Source: Pseudoxanthomonas sp. PXM01 (GTDB lineage: Bacteria; Pseudomonadota; Gammaproteobacteria; Xanthomonadales; Xanthomonadaceae). From it: a stretch of DNA of 64,000 bases. Location of the stretch: contig NZ_JACVAJ010000001.1 of NCBI RefSeq assembly GCF_014851815.1, positions 1,426,001 to 1,490,000 of the forward strand, in the 5' to 3' direction. Below are positions 9,127-17,436 of this stretch, piece by piece. A program made the translations under genes and the position numbers. The notes under the pieces are model-generated. The model was not told the origin of the DNA. It did no database searches and saw nothing but the letters and a program-made list of their open reading frames with translations. How positions within the stretch are numbered: the stretch's first letter is position 1; each line of letters starts with the position of its first letter.

Positions 9127-9927
9127 TCAGGCGTGCCGCTCCGACCACCGCCGGATGATCGCCGCGATCGCCTGCACCCCATCGGTCAGCGCAGCCGGGC
9201 CCGGTTGCAGGATCAGCGGCGACTTGATTTCGTGCAGCTCACCGTCACGCACTGCGGGGATGGCGTCCCAGCCCGGCCGCGCGGCGACGCGGTCGGGGCG
9301 GAATTTCTTGCCGCACCACGAACCCAGGATGATGTCCGGCGCGCGGCGCACGACCTCGCTGCCGTCAGCGAGAATGCGGTGCCTGGCCAGCGATTCCTTC
9401 GCCATCTCCGGAAAGACGTCGTCTCCTCCGGCGATGCCGATCAGTTCCGATACCCAGCGGATGCCGGTGATCTGCGGCTCGTCCCATTCCTCGAAGTAGA
9501 CCGTCGGCCGGCGCGGCAGGCGCGCCGCCTGCGTACGCACCTCGTCAATCCCGTGCTGTAGCGTATCGGCGTAGGCGTTGGCCCGTTCGGCCGCACCGAC
9601 CAGCGCGCCCAACCGCCGCACATAGTCGACGATGCCGTCCACGCTCCGATGGTTGCTGATCCACACTTCCACGCCCTGCCGGACCAGCTCCGCCGCGATG
9701 TCCGCCTGAATGTCGGAGAAGCCGATGGCCAGATCCGGCTTCAGCGCCAGGATCTCGCCGATCTTGGCACTGGTGAACGCGCTGACCTTCGGCTTCTCCT
9801 TGCGTGCCTGCGGCGGTCGCACGGTGAAGCCGCTGATGCCGACGATGCGGTCCTGTTCGCCGAGCGCGTACAGCGTCTCGGTCGGCTCCTCGGTCAGGCA
9901 GACGATGCGATGCGGGCCGATGCTCAT
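9127..9927 (-). CDS. Cobalamin/iron-type periplasmic-binding-fold protein (BtuF-like)
   Basis: 266 residues with the class III substrate-binding fold of BtuF/FhuD proteins: RIVCLTEEPTETLYALGEQD, VGISGFTVRPP, IGEILALKPDLAIGFSDIQ, then a helical linker and a C-terminal lobe. No signal peptide is visible: the chain begins [11 protein letters not shown], so it would be cytoplasmic unless the start is wrong. No transporter genes adjoin it. Its ATG overlaps the stop of the upstream acetyltransferase gene (ATGA), so it is the third gene of the pdxH operon. Ligand not determinable; cobalamin is the usual database guess. Confidence 0.75.
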   Translation of the reverse strand: MSIGPHRIVCLTEEPTETLYALGEQDRIVGISGFTVRPPQARKEKPKVSAFTSAKIGEILALKPDLAIGFSDIQADIAAELVRQGVEVWISNHRSVDGIVDYVRRLGALVGAAERANAYADTLQHGIDEVRTQAARLPRRPTVYFEEWDEPQITGIRWVSELIGIAGGDDVFPEMAKESLARHRILADGSEVVRRAPDIILGSWCGKKFRPDRVAARPGWDAIPAVRDGELHEIKSPLILQPGPAALTDGVQAIAAIIRRWSERHA

Positions 9928-10373
9928 GCGTCCAGCACCTTGCGGAAGTACACCACACGCTCGGTTTCCTCGAAGCCGCAGGCCGCATGCGCCGCATGAC
10001 TGGCCGTGTTGTCGAGCAGGGCGTCGGACGCCAGCTCGTTGCAACCTCGCGCGCGTGTCCACGCTTCCACCGCAGCGATCAGTGCGCGACCGACGCCACA
10101 CCCGCGATGGTCGGCATCGACGTACCAGGCCTCCAGGAAACCGACCGGCGAGTTGTCGGTGCCATTGACGTAATCGTGGCGCAGGCTGGCCTCCGCCATG
10201 CCGATGGCCTGGTGGTTGTCGTCGAAGGCGATGAGCGCGATGCCGTTGCCGCTGTCCCAGGCCAGCGCCTCGGTGCGGAGTTCACCGGGATCGGCATCGG
10301 GCCAGAGGGCTACGCGCATCGCGGCCCACGCATCGATGTCGGTCGCGGACGCAGCGCGCACACGAATGCTCAA
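9924..10373 (-). CDS. GNAT acetyltransferase resembling chromosomal aminoglycoside 6'-N-acetyltransferases
   Basis: 149 residues. The sequence has the layout of AAC(6') enzymes of Stenotrophomonas type: [11 protein letters not shown] near the start, [22 protein letters not shown] in the middle (acetyl-CoA and aminoglycoside-binding region), [16 protein letters not shown] as the pyrophosphate loop, and [17 protein letters not shown] at the end. The family transfers acetyl from acetyl-CoA to the 6'-amino group of aminoglycosides. The best start is TTG at 10373, whose last two bases belong to the pdxH stop (TTGA), giving translational coupling. An alternative GTG lies at 10361. Substrate is inferred only from similarity. 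Confidence 0.75.
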   Translation of the reverse strand: MSIRVRAASATDIDAWAAMRVALWPDADPGELRTEALAWDSGNGIALIAFDDNHQAIGMAEASLRHDYVNGTDNSPVGFLEAWYVDADHRGCGVGRALIAAVEAWTRARGCNELASDALLDNTASHAAHAACGFEETERVVYFRKVLDA

Positions 10374-10972
10374 GGGAACAGCATCCGCTTGCTCCAGGCA
10401 CCCGCGGCATCGCGTTCGTAGCGCCAGCGCTCGTGCAGGCGGAACTGCGCGCCGTACCAGAACTCGATCGCCTCCGGTGCCACACGGTAACCGCTCCAGC
10501 CGTCCGGACGCGGCACGTCGGCGCCCGCGAAGCGTGCCTCGACCTCGTCCATGCGCGCATCGAACGCCTCGCGCGAATCCAGCGTCTCCGACTGGATCGA
10601 CGCCCAGGCACCGAGCTGGCTCTGGCGCGGACGCGAGGCGAAGTACGCATCGGCCTCGGCATCGTCGACCGGGCTCACCGCCCCTTCCACGCGCACCTGG
10701 ATGCCCGCATCGCGCAGGCTGCGCCACAGGAAGAGCAGCGCGGCATGCGGGTTGTCGTGCAGCTCGCGACCCTTCTGGCTGTGCGTATGCGTGTAGAAGA
10801 CGAAGCCGCGCGCATCGAAGGCCTTGAGCAGCACCGTGCGTGCGGACGGACGACCGTCCGGCGTGGCGGTGGCGACGGTCATCGCGTTCGGCTCTACTTC
10901 GGTGCCCGCGGCCTTCGCTTCGCCGAACAGCGTGGCGAACGTGGACAGGGCTTCGGCGTACAGATCGGTCAT
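10370..10972 (-). CDS. pdxH: Pyridoxamine 5'-phosphate oxidase
   Basis: 200 residues. Starts [16 protein letters not shown] as Xanthomonas PdxH does, so the ATG at 10972 is used although an in-frame ATG exists 11 codons upstream. FMN- and substrate-binding motifs are intact: [54 protein letters not shown] and the C-terminal [11 protein letters not shown] plus SKRMLFP. It oxidises pyridoxamine or pyridoxine phosphate to PLP with O2. First gene of a three-gene run with the AAC(6')-like and BtuF-like genes; divergent from the kinase gene, 49 bp apart. Confidence 0.95.
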   Translation of the reverse strand: MTDLYAEALSTFATLFGEAKAAGTEVEPNAMTVATATPDGRPSARTVLLKAFDARGFVFYTHTHSQKGRELHDNPHAALLFLWRSLRDAGIQVRVEGAVSPVDDAEADAYFASRPRQSQLGAWASIQSETLDSREAFDARMDEVEARFAGADVPRPDGWSGYRVAPEAIEFWYGAQFRLHERWRYERDAAGAWSKRMLFP

Positions 10973-11021
10973 GGCGTCGTCAGGCAGCGCCCGCGCATCG
11001 GGCATGCGCTATTGTCGCGCG

Positions 11022-11840
11022 ATGACGCAGGCAACGCATCCCGACGGTTTTCCCGATGCCCTCGTGGCCGAGGCATTCGCCTCTGCCCGCGGCCTGGCGC
11101 CACGCACACCGGTCTTCGCCATCAGCGGGCTGCAGGGAAGCGGCAAATCGACGCTGGCGGGGCAGATCGCCACGCGCGCCGAGGCCGACGGCCTGCGCGT
11201 GGCCGTCCTGTCGCTGGACGACCTGTACCTGACCCGCGACCAGCGCCGGCAGCTGGCCCACGATGTCCATCCGCTGCTGGCCACGCGCGGACCGCCCGGC
11301 ACGCACGATGTGGCCCTCGGCTGCCGCGTGCTGGACGCGCTGCGCGAAGGCGAGGACATCGCCCTGCCCCGCTTCGACAAGCTGGCCGACGATCGCGTGG
11401 CGGATGCTGCCTGGATACGCGTAGAGGGACGCGTCGATCTGGTCCTGTTCGAAGGCTGGTGCCTGGGCGCCGTCGCCGAGGATGAAGCGGCATTGGTCTC
11501 GCCCTGCAACGCATTGGAGCGCGACGAGGATGCCGACGGCCGCTGGCGACGCTATTGCAACGAGGCCCTGCGGCGCGACTATCCCGCGCTGTGGTCACGG
11601 ATCGATGCCCTGTGGTTCCTGCAACCGCCCAGCTTCGACATCGTGCGTACGTGGCGCTGGCAGCAGGAACAGGCGATGGTGGCGCGCGATCCCGCGCGCG
11701 GGGGGATGGACCGCGCACGGCTGGACCGTTTCATCCAGCACTACGAACGTACCAGCCGCCATCTGCTGACGACGCTGCCGGTCACGGCGGATCGGGTTGT
11801 CCGGCTGGATGAGGATCGCAGGCCTCTGCTTCCCTTGTAG
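11022..11840 (+). CDS. P-loop kinase related to D-glycerate 3-kinase / uridine kinase superfamily
   Basis: 272 residues. Walker A is FAISGLQGSGKSTL (about residues 29-38); SLDDLYLTRDQRRQL and LPRFDKLADDR follow the pattern of the plant-type glycerate kinase (GLYK/TDA10) family. DLVLFEGWCLG is the Walker-B-like strand and PSFDIVRTWRWQQE is also a family signature. Probably phosphorylates a small metabolite, with D-glycerate the leading candidate. The ATG at 11022 is right after the divergent pdxH promoter gap; the open frame extends upstream over pdxH but is not kinase-like. Ends just before a REP-like dyad. Confidence 0.75.
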   Translation: MTQATHPDGFPDALVAEAFASARGLAPRTPVFAISGLQGSGKSTLAGQIATRAEADGLRVAVLSLDDLYLTRDQRRQLAHDVHPLLATRGPPGTHDVALGCRVLDALREGEDIALPRFDKLADDRVADAAWIRVEGRVDLVLFEGWCLGAVAEDEAALVSPCNALERDEDADGRWRRYCNEALRRDYPALWSRIDALWFLQPPSFDIVRTWRWQQEQAMVARDPARGGMDRARLDRFIQHYERTSRHLLTTLPVTADRVVRLDEDRRPLLPL

Positions 11841-11964
11841 GAGCGACGTGAGTCGCGACCGCACGACACAACGGCCAATGAAACCCGATGGTGATCGGAT
11901 GCTTCGCCCGTCGCCGACCTTCCGGCCGCACAGGGTCAGCGGTCGCGACTCACGTCGCTCCTAC
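11837..11964. repeat. REP-like GTAG inverted repeat (26-bp perfect arms, 76-nt loop)
   Basis: Arms 11837-11862 and 11939-11964 are exact reverse complements beginning GTAGGAGCGACGTGAGTCGC; one arm overlaps the last codons and stop of the kinase gene. The arm belongs to the same family as the element at 9027. The element occupies nearly the whole gap between the convergent kinase and dodecin genes. Confidence 0.85.
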
Positions 11965-11983
11965 AGGGGAACACGTCCTCGCC

Positions 11984-12187
11984 TCACGTCACCACGAACG
12001 TGATGCGCAGGTTGACGCGCCACTCCTGCACGTTGCCGCCATCGTCGGTGACCACCTTGATCTCGTTGACCCAGGCGCCCTTGATGTTCTTTACCGTCTC
12101 GGAGGTCTTCTTCAGGCCGACCTTGACGGCATCTTCCATGCTGGTTTTCGACGAAGCGTTGACTTCGATGATCTTGGCGACGGACAT
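11984..12187 (-). CDS. Dodecin family flavin-binding protein
   Basis: 67 residues, the normal dodecin size. MSVAKIIEVNASSKTSMEDA, then GAWVNEIKVVTDDGGNVQEW; Trp39 corresponds to the flavin-stacking tryptophan and Gln54 to the conserved glutamine contacting the isoalloxazine. Dodecins form hollow dodecamers that store or quench flavins or CoA. The ATG at 12187 has a GGGAG site seven bases upstream. Transcribed alone, divergent from aroK. Confidence 0.92.
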   Translation of the reverse strand: MSVAKIIEVNASSKTSMEDAVKVGLKKTSETVKNIKGAWVNEIKVVTDDGGNVQEWRVNLRITFVVT

Positions 12188-12296
12188 GGCGCACTCCCGT
12201 TCGTTCACCCGGCACAGCGCCGGAGGGCCACCGTAGTCCCGCCGGTGTTAACGCCACGCCACGCGCGCGGGTGCGCGGTGCTAGCATCTGCCCATC

Positions 12297-12839
12297 ATGA
12301 ATCCGGCCCCCAACCTGATCCTGGTCGGCCCCACGGGGGCCGGCAAGACCTCCATCGGCAAGCGCGTGGCAGAGCGCTTCGGGCTGGTGTTCGTGGACGC
12401 GGACCAGGCCATCGTCGACCGCACTGGCGCCAGCATCGCCACGCTGTTCGAACACGTGGGCGAGGCCGGCTTCCGTGAGCGCGAGAAGGCCACCCTGCAG
12501 GAGCTGCTGGCCGGCCACGGCCAGCTCATCTCGACCGGCGGCGGTGCTGTGCTGGACGCCGACAATCGGATACAGATGAAACAACGCGGCTACGTGGTCT
12601 ACCTGCAAGTCAGTGTGGACGCCCAGCTGAAGCGCCTCGGCCGCTGCACCAACCGTCCGCTGCTGCAGCGACCGGACCGCGAACAGGTGCTGCATGACAT
12701 GGCGGTGGCGCGCGAGCCGCTCTACCGCGAGGTCGCCGACCTGACCCTGGATACCGACGGACTGACGCCCCCCGAGGCGACGGCCCGCCTGACCCAGTTG
12801 CTGGCGCACCGCTGGCAACCCATCGAAGAGAATGCATGA
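12297..12839 (+). CDS. aroK: Shikimate kinase
   Basis: 180 residues. Walker [10 protein letters not shown] (11-19), shikimate-binding [11 protein letters not shown] and STGGGAVL, the LID arginines in RPLLQRPDR, and [11 protein letters not shown] are all present. It phosphorylates shikimate at the 3-hydroxyl in the aromatic amino-acid pathway. The stop overlaps the aroB start (ATGA), the classical aroK-aroB operon. A TAGCAT -10-like hexamer (12282-12287) lies nine bases before the ATG, so the transcript leader is very short or absent. Confidence 0.96.
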   Translation: MNPAPNLILVGPTGAGKTSIGKRVAERFGLVFVDADQAIVDRTGASIATLFEHVGEAGFREREKATLQELLAGHGQLISTGGGAVLDADNRIQMKQRGYVVYLQVSVDAQLKRLGRCTNRPLLQRPDREQVLHDMAVAREPLYREVADLTLDTDGLTPPEATARLTQLLAHRWQPIEENA

Positions 12840-13939
12840 ACCAGCTCCGCACCGTCGACGTCGGCGGCGAGATTCCCTACACCATCGCGATCGGCCCCGG
12901 CCTGCTGTCGGACGGCACCGCGCTGGCGCAGCACGTCCGCGGTCGCCACGTGCTGCTGGTCAGCGACTCCATCGTCGCGCCGCTGTATGCCGGCACCGTG
13001 CGCGAAGCGCTGCACGCCGCGCGACCGGATCTCGCCATCGGCACCTTCATCCTGCCGGCCGGTGAGGAATCGAAGACGCTGGCCCACTTCGGCCATGCCA
13101 TCGACGCGCTGGCGACGCTCGGTGCCACCCGCGATGCCTGCGTGGTCGCGCTGGGCGGCGGCGTGGTCGGCGACCTGGCCGGGTTCGCGGCGGCATGCTG
13201 GATGCGCGGCGTGGACTGCGTGCAGGTGCCCACGACACTGCTGTCGATGGTGGACTCGTCGGTCGGCGGCAAAACCGCGGTCGACATCCCGCAGGGCAAG
13301 AACCTGGTCGGCGCGTTCCATCCGCCGCGCGCGGTGTTCGCCGACACCTCGGTACTGGCGACGCTGCCGCCACGCGAACTGCGTGCGGGGCTGGCCGAGG
13401 TGATCAAGTACGGCGCCATCCGCGACGCCCGCTTCTTCCAGTGGCTGGAACAGGAACGCGAAGCACTGCTGGCGATGGATGGCGAGGCGCTGGCGCTGGC
13501 CATCGCCGCCAGTTGCGAGCACAAGGCCGAGATCGTCGCCCGCGATCCGCTGGAGAAGGGCGAACGCGCGCTGCTCAACCTGGGCCACACCTTCGGCCAT
13601 GCCATCGAGACCGAACAGGGTTACGGCGGCCTGGGCAACGACAACCTTAACCATGGCGAGGCCGTGGCGGTCGGCATGGTGCTGGCGGCACGCCTGTCCG
13701 CCGACCTGGGCATGGCTCCGGCCGGCGATGCCGACCGCCTGGAGACGCTGCTGACTGCGTACGGCCTGCCGACCCGTATTCCCGCAGGCCTGGCGCCCGA
13801 GGCCCTGCTGGCCCGCATGCGGCTGGACAAGAAGAACCTGGCCGGCCGCCTGCGCCTGGTGCTGTGGCGGGGGCTGGGACAGGCCGAGGTGGTGCCGGAC
13901 GTGGACGAGACCCGCGTACTGGCCGTGCTGTCCGCCTGA
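12836..13939 (+). CDS. aroB: 3-dehydroquinate synthase
   Basis: 367 residues. NAD-binding signature [42 protein letters not shown], the zinc-ligand glutamate in LAEVIKYG and the histidines in [12 protein letters not shown] and [10 protein letters not shown] are intact. It converts DAHP to 3-dehydroquinate, the second step of the shikimate pathway. Translationally coupled to aroK by a 4-bp overlap. Confidence 0.97.
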   Translation: MNQLRTVDVGGEIPYTIAIGPGLLSDGTALAQHVRGRHVLLVSDSIVAPLYAGTVREALHAARPDLAIGTFILPAGEESKTLAHFGHAIDALATLGATRDACVVALGGGVVGDLAGFAAACWMRGVDCVQVPTTLLSMVDSSVGGKTAVDIPQGKNLVGAFHPPRAVFADTSVLATLPPRELRAGLAEVIKYGAIRDARFFQWLEQEREALLAMDGEALALAIAASCEHKAEIVARDPLEKGERALLNLGHTFGHAIETEQGYGGLGNDNLNHGEAVAVGMVLAARLSADLGMAPAGDADRLETLLTAYGLPTRIPAGLAPEALLARMRLDKKNLAGRLRLVLWRGLGQAEVVPDVDETRVLAVLSA

Positions 13940-13964
13940 CAAGCCGTCCGGCTAAAATATCGCC

Positions 13965-14219
13965 ATGCGCGTCTTCCTCCAGCAGCGCCCCGACGCGGGC
14001 GAAGCCCCCCGCTACGTCCAGCTGACCCTGCAGCCCGACCTGTTCGGCGGCTGGGAGCTGCTGCGCGAAACCGGACAGATCGGCGGCCGCGCGTCGCTGA
14101 AGCGCGAGCAGTACCTGCTGCAGGACGAGGCCAACGCCGCCTTCGAGAAGGCTCGCGACAGCCACCTCAAGCGCGGCTTCCAACTGATGTTCGCCCGCGG
14201 CGCCGACGCGCCCAAGTAA
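13965..14219 (+). CDS. WGR domain-containing protein
   Basis: 84 residues making up a single WGR domain: MRVFLQQRP...[25 protein letters not shown], then [22 protein letters not shown] domains occur in PARPs and MolR-like proteins and are thought to bind nucleic acid; a stand-alone bacterial copy has no established role. A TAAAAT hexamer at 13953-13958 ends seven bases before the ATG and there is no ribosome site, so the mRNA may be leaderless. It lies between aroB and hemE. Confidence 0.85.
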   Translation: MRVFLQQRPDAGEAPRYVQLTLQPDLFGGWELLRETGQIGGRASLKREQYLLQDEANAAFEKARDSHLKRGFQLMFARGADAPK

Positions 14220-14238
14220 CTTCCCCCCGGATCCCCCG

Positions 14239-15309
14239 ATGACCGATTTGAAGAACGACCGCTTCCTGCGCGCCCTGCGCCGCGAACCCGTGGACCGCAC
14301 GCCCGTGTGGCTGATGCGCCAGGCCGGCCGCTACCTGCCGGAGTACCGCGCCACGCGCAAGGAGGCCGGCAGCTTCCTCGGCATGGCCAAGAACCCGGAC
14401 GTGGCCTGCGAAGTGACCCTGCAGCCGCTGCGCCGTTTCGACCTGGACGCGGCGATCCTGTTCTCCGACATCCTGACCATTCCCGACGCGATGGGCCTGG
14501 GCCTGTACTTCGTCGAAGGCGAAGGCCCGAAGTTCGAACGCACCGTGCGCAGCGCCGCCGACGCGGCGAAGCTCGGCGTGCCGGACATGGAGACCGAACT
14601 GCGCTACGTGATGGACGCCGTGCGCGTGATCCGCCGCGAACTGGACGGCAAGGTGCCGCTGATCGGCTTCTCCGGCAGCCCGTGGACGTTGGCCTGCTAC
14701 ATGGTGGAAGGCGGTGGCAGCAAGGACTTCGCCCGCATCAAGGCAATGGCGCTGAACGAACCCGCCGCGCTGCACCAGCTACTGTCGGTCAACACCGACG
14801 CGGTGATCGCCTACCTTGCTGCGCAGCGCGCGGCTGGCGCGCAGGCATTGCAGGTGTTCGACACCTGGGGCGGCGTGCTGAGCCCGGCGATGTACCGCGA
14901 ATTCTCGCTACCGTACCTGCAGCGCATCGCGCAGGAACTCGACCGCGGCGAAGGCGCGGAGCGCGCCCCGCTGATCCTGTTCGGCAAGGGCACGGCCGCC
15001 TATCTGGAAGACCTGGCCGCGAGCGGCGCCGACGGCGTTGGCGTGGACTGGCTGGTCGAACTGGGCGAGGCCGCGCGCCGCACGCAGGGCAAGGTCGCGC
15101 TGCAGGGCAATCTGGATCCGGCCACGCTGTACGGCTCGCCCGACGCGATCCGCCGCGAGGTGCGCCGCGCACTGGACAGCTACCGCGACGGCAACGGTGG
15201 TTCGCGCGACGGCCACGTGTTCAACCTGGGCCACGGCATGTCGCCGGACATGAATCCCGACCACGTCGCCGTGCTGGTGGACGAAGTCCACGCCTACAGC
15301 GCACGCTGA
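14239..15309 (+). CDS. hemE: Uroporphyrinogen decarboxylase
   Basis: 356 residues. Family signatures are clear: [18 protein letters not shown] at the N-terminus (substrate-binding arginine), [60 protein letters not shown] and the final [17 protein letters not shown]. It converts uroporphyrinogen III to coproporphyrinogen III in haem synthesis. Same direction and 19 bp after the WGR gene; no terminator seen between. Confidence 0.97.
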   Translation: MTDLKNDRFLRALRREPVDRTPVWLMRQAGRYLPEYRATRKEAGSFLGMAKNPDVACEVTLQPLRRFDLDAAILFSDILTIPDAMGLGLYFVEGEGPKFERTVRSAADAAKLGVPDMETELRYVMDAVRVIRRELDGKVPLIGFSGSPWTLACYMVEGGGSKDFARIKAMALNEPAALHQLLSVNTDAVIAYLAAQRAAGAQALQVFDTWGGVLSPAMYREFSLPYLQRIAQELDRGEGAERAPLILFGKGTAAYLEDLAASGADGVGVDWLVELGEAARRTQGKVALQGNLDPATLYGSPDAIRREVRRALDSYRDGNGGSRDGHVFNLGHGMSPDMNPDHVAVLVDEVHAYSAR

Positions 15310-15340
15310 CCCAGCCGTTCCCCGCCGCCGGAGTGACGCA

Positions 15341-15976
15341 ATGGAATGCCGCCACCTGCTTGCCCCCGCCGCTGCCGGCCTGTTGCTGGTGGCCGGCGCG
15401 CGCGTCCGTGCCGAGGAGGCCAGCCCCGCGCATGTCCTGCGGGTCGCCGGCGGCGATTTTCCCGCACTGGTGATGGTGGTGCCCGGCGAGCACGCCGCGC
15501 CCGGTCTGGATGCGACGCCCGGCTGCGACCGCATCCGTGCCCGCCGCCTGGACGAGCTGCCACCCGGGTGGCGCACGCGCGTGGCGCGCGTCGAACTGGA
15601 TTGCGAAGACACCCTGGCCGACGACGACCAGCGGACCCTGACCGCGGTGACCGCGCGCGCGGTGCTGCATCCCGATCGCGTCCAGCTCGCCGGCCAGCCG
15701 GTGACCGAGGTGCGACTGATGGATTCGCAGCGCTGGGGCGACCACCAGTACGTGCTGGCCGTACCGTTCGCTGCCGCGGGCCCGAAGGTCCGGGACTTCA
15801 TCGAAGACGCCTGCCTGGCACGGACGCTGGCGGAAGAATCTCCCGCTGCTGCCTGCCACATGCTGGCGACCGGCGACGGCTTCCACCTGCCGACCTCGGA
15901 AGCCGGCGGCATCTGGGTCCACCCCGATCCCGACGATGCCGCCCGCACGTTGTACGTCGAAGCCTGGGCGGACTGA
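15341..15976 (+). CDS. Secreted protein of unknown function
   Basis: 211 residues with a signal peptide (HLLAPAAAGLLLVAGARVRAEE). The mature part is acidic, with cysteines at several positions (GCDRIRA, DCEDTL, DACLART, AACHML) that could form two disulfides. I do not recognise a family. GGAG lies eight bases before the ATG at 15341. It is 31 bp after hemE and 4 bp before another secreted unknown, suggesting the two unknowns are co-expressed. Confidence 0.65.
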   Translation: MECRHLLAPAAAGLLLVAGARVRAEEASPAHVLRVAGGDFPALVMVVPGEHAAPGLDATPGCDRIRARRLDELPPGWRTRVARVELDCEDTLADDDQRTLTAVTARAVLHPDRVQLAGQPVTEVRLMDSQRWGDHQYVLAVPFAAAGPKVRDFIEDACLARTLAEESPAAACHMLATGDGFHLPTSEAGGIWVHPDPDDAARTLYVEAWAD

Positions 15977-15980
15977 GGCG

Positions 15981-16463
15981 ATGCGCCTGCTCTGTCTGAT
16001 AAGCCTGGTCGGTTTGTCCTCCAGCGCATTTGCCGGCGAACCGATGTCGTTCGCCGGCGAGTACGGCCACGGCGCGACCCATGACGCCGACGAGGTCGTA
16101 TGGCGCGTGCAGGACGTGGGCACGGAATGGCGCCTCACCTCGACCGGCGACGGCGAGGTCGTCGAGGCGCACCGGTTGGGCGAGCAGGGGCGGGCGGCGT
16201 TCTGGGACCGCATGGGCTGGCCCGACGACAGCAGCCGCGACGCCGACTGCCTGACCTGGGGCAGGAAGCCGGCGTCGCTGGACGACCTGTTCGCGGACGC
16301 ACCGCCTGCGCCTTCCCCGCCCGGTGACGACTACGGTGAAGGCGTGCTCTGCCACGTTCCAGCGACCGCGCGTGCGCGCATCGACTGGCTCGACGACAAC
16401 GGCAGCGACTGGTTCTACTACGACCCCATCGCGGGCGTGATGGAAGCGCGCCGGCTGCGCTGA
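15981..16463 (+). CDS. Secreted protein of unknown function, paired with the preceding gene
   Basis: 160 residues with a clear signal peptide (LLCLISLVGLSSSAFAGEP). The mature domain is acidic and Trp-rich (DEVVWRVQDVGTEWRL, WDRMGWPDD) with two cysteines, and ends IAGVMEARRLR. No family recognised. The ATG at 15981 is 4 bp after the previous stop. Its stop is only 5 bp from the stop of the convergent gene at 16469, leaving no room for a terminator. Confidence 0.65.
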   Translation: MRLLCLISLVGLSSSAFAGEPMSFAGEYGHGATHDADEVVWRVQDVGTEWRLTSTGDGEVVEAHRLGEQGRAAFWDRMGWPDDSSRDADCLTWGRKPASLDDLFADAPPAPSPPGDDYGEGVLCHVPATARARIDWLDDNGSDWFYYDPIAGVMEARRLR

Positions 16464-16468
16464 GCGCG

Positions 16469-17434
16469 TCAGCCCAGGCCCGAGCGCGGACTTCTCAGCC
16501 GCGGCACCGTACCGTCGCTGCCGCCTGCAGGCAGGCGATACTCGAACCGGATCTCGCGCATGCCATCGGGCACCAGGATCTCCATGGCTTCCGGCGATAC
16601 GCAACGCCCGCGCAGCGCGTTGCGGATGGACTGGGCCTCGGCCTTCAGCCTGTCGGCCGTGGTGGCGTTCCCGATGATGGCCGGGCGCAGGTAGACCGCG
16701 TCGTCGGCGATCCACATCTCGTCGCCCTGCCCTTCGTTGGTGCTGGCCAGCACCGTGTCGGGACGCGCGCTGCCGACGGGCATCGGCCGCACCTGCAGTT
16801 CCTGCCGGCAGCTGCCGGTATTGAGCACCCGGATGTCCGCCGCGAAACCGGCGAGGAAGGTTTCCGCCTGGCGCTGCACGTCTTCGTCGGACACGCTGCC
16901 GGCCTCCACGCTGTAGCGCACCTTGATGAAGTAGAGATCACGCACGGTCATCGCGAGCACGGACAAGTAGCGCTTGTCGCGCATCGGCACTTCCATCGCG
17001 AAGGAACGCGCCTTCACCGCCAGGTCGCCGAGCATGCCTTCGCCCGCGGCCGGCGCCGTGGCGAACGTGCGTGCGTGGGCCAGGCGGACATCGCCCGCGT
17101 TACGGTCGCGCGCGATCTGCACGATCTCGTCGATGCTGTACTGGAACACGCGTTCGAAGGCCGGGTCGAACATCACGCCGGCCGGATACAGGTACAGGTC
17201 CATCCAGCGGTCCGGCTTGCGCGTGTCCTGGTAGCGCACCGACACGCCCAGTTCCTGCCGCTCGTAACGCTTCTCGCCCATCGCTTCCCAGTCGCCCACG
17301 CGCAACGGATACAGCGCGCGCGAGTCGGTGATGTAGTCGCCCAGCAACGGCGGTTCCGGCGTCTCGGCCGACCCCTCTGCCGCCACCGGGCCGACCATCG
17401 CCAGTGCGGCCGCGCAGAGCCAACGGGCCATCAT
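16469..17434 (-). CDS. Secreted protein of unknown function co-transcribed with the hybrid sensor kinase
   Basis: 321 residues. Signal peptide MMARWLCAAALAMVGPVAAEG; the mature chain (about 300 residues) includes YLYPAGVMFDPAFERVFQYS and repeated beta-like segments, with one cysteine pair candidate (NTGSCRQEL and RGRCVSPE). Unrecognised family. It starts two bases after the stop of the kinase gene; GAGG overlaps the first ATG too closely, so the second ATG (17431) may be the true start. Its exclusive coupling to the sensor kinase suggests a periplasmic ligand-binding or output partner, but this is inference. Confidence 0.7.
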   Translation of the reverse strand: MMARWLCAAALAMVGPVAAEGSAETPEPPLLGDYITDSRALYPLRVGDWEAMGEKRYERQELGVSVRYQDTRKPDRWMDLYLYPAGVMFDPAFERVFQYSIDEIVQIARDRNAGDVRLAHARTFATAPAAGEGMLGDLAVKARSFAMEVPMRDKRYLSVLAMTVRDLYFIKVRYSVEAGSVSDEDVQRQAETFLAGFAADIRVLNTGSCRQELQVRPMPVGSARPDTVLASTNEGQGDEMWIADDAVYLRPAIIGNATTADRLKAEAQSIRNALRGRCVSPEAMEILVPDGMREIRFEYRLPAGGSDGTVPRLRSPRSGLG

Positions 17435-17436
17435 CC

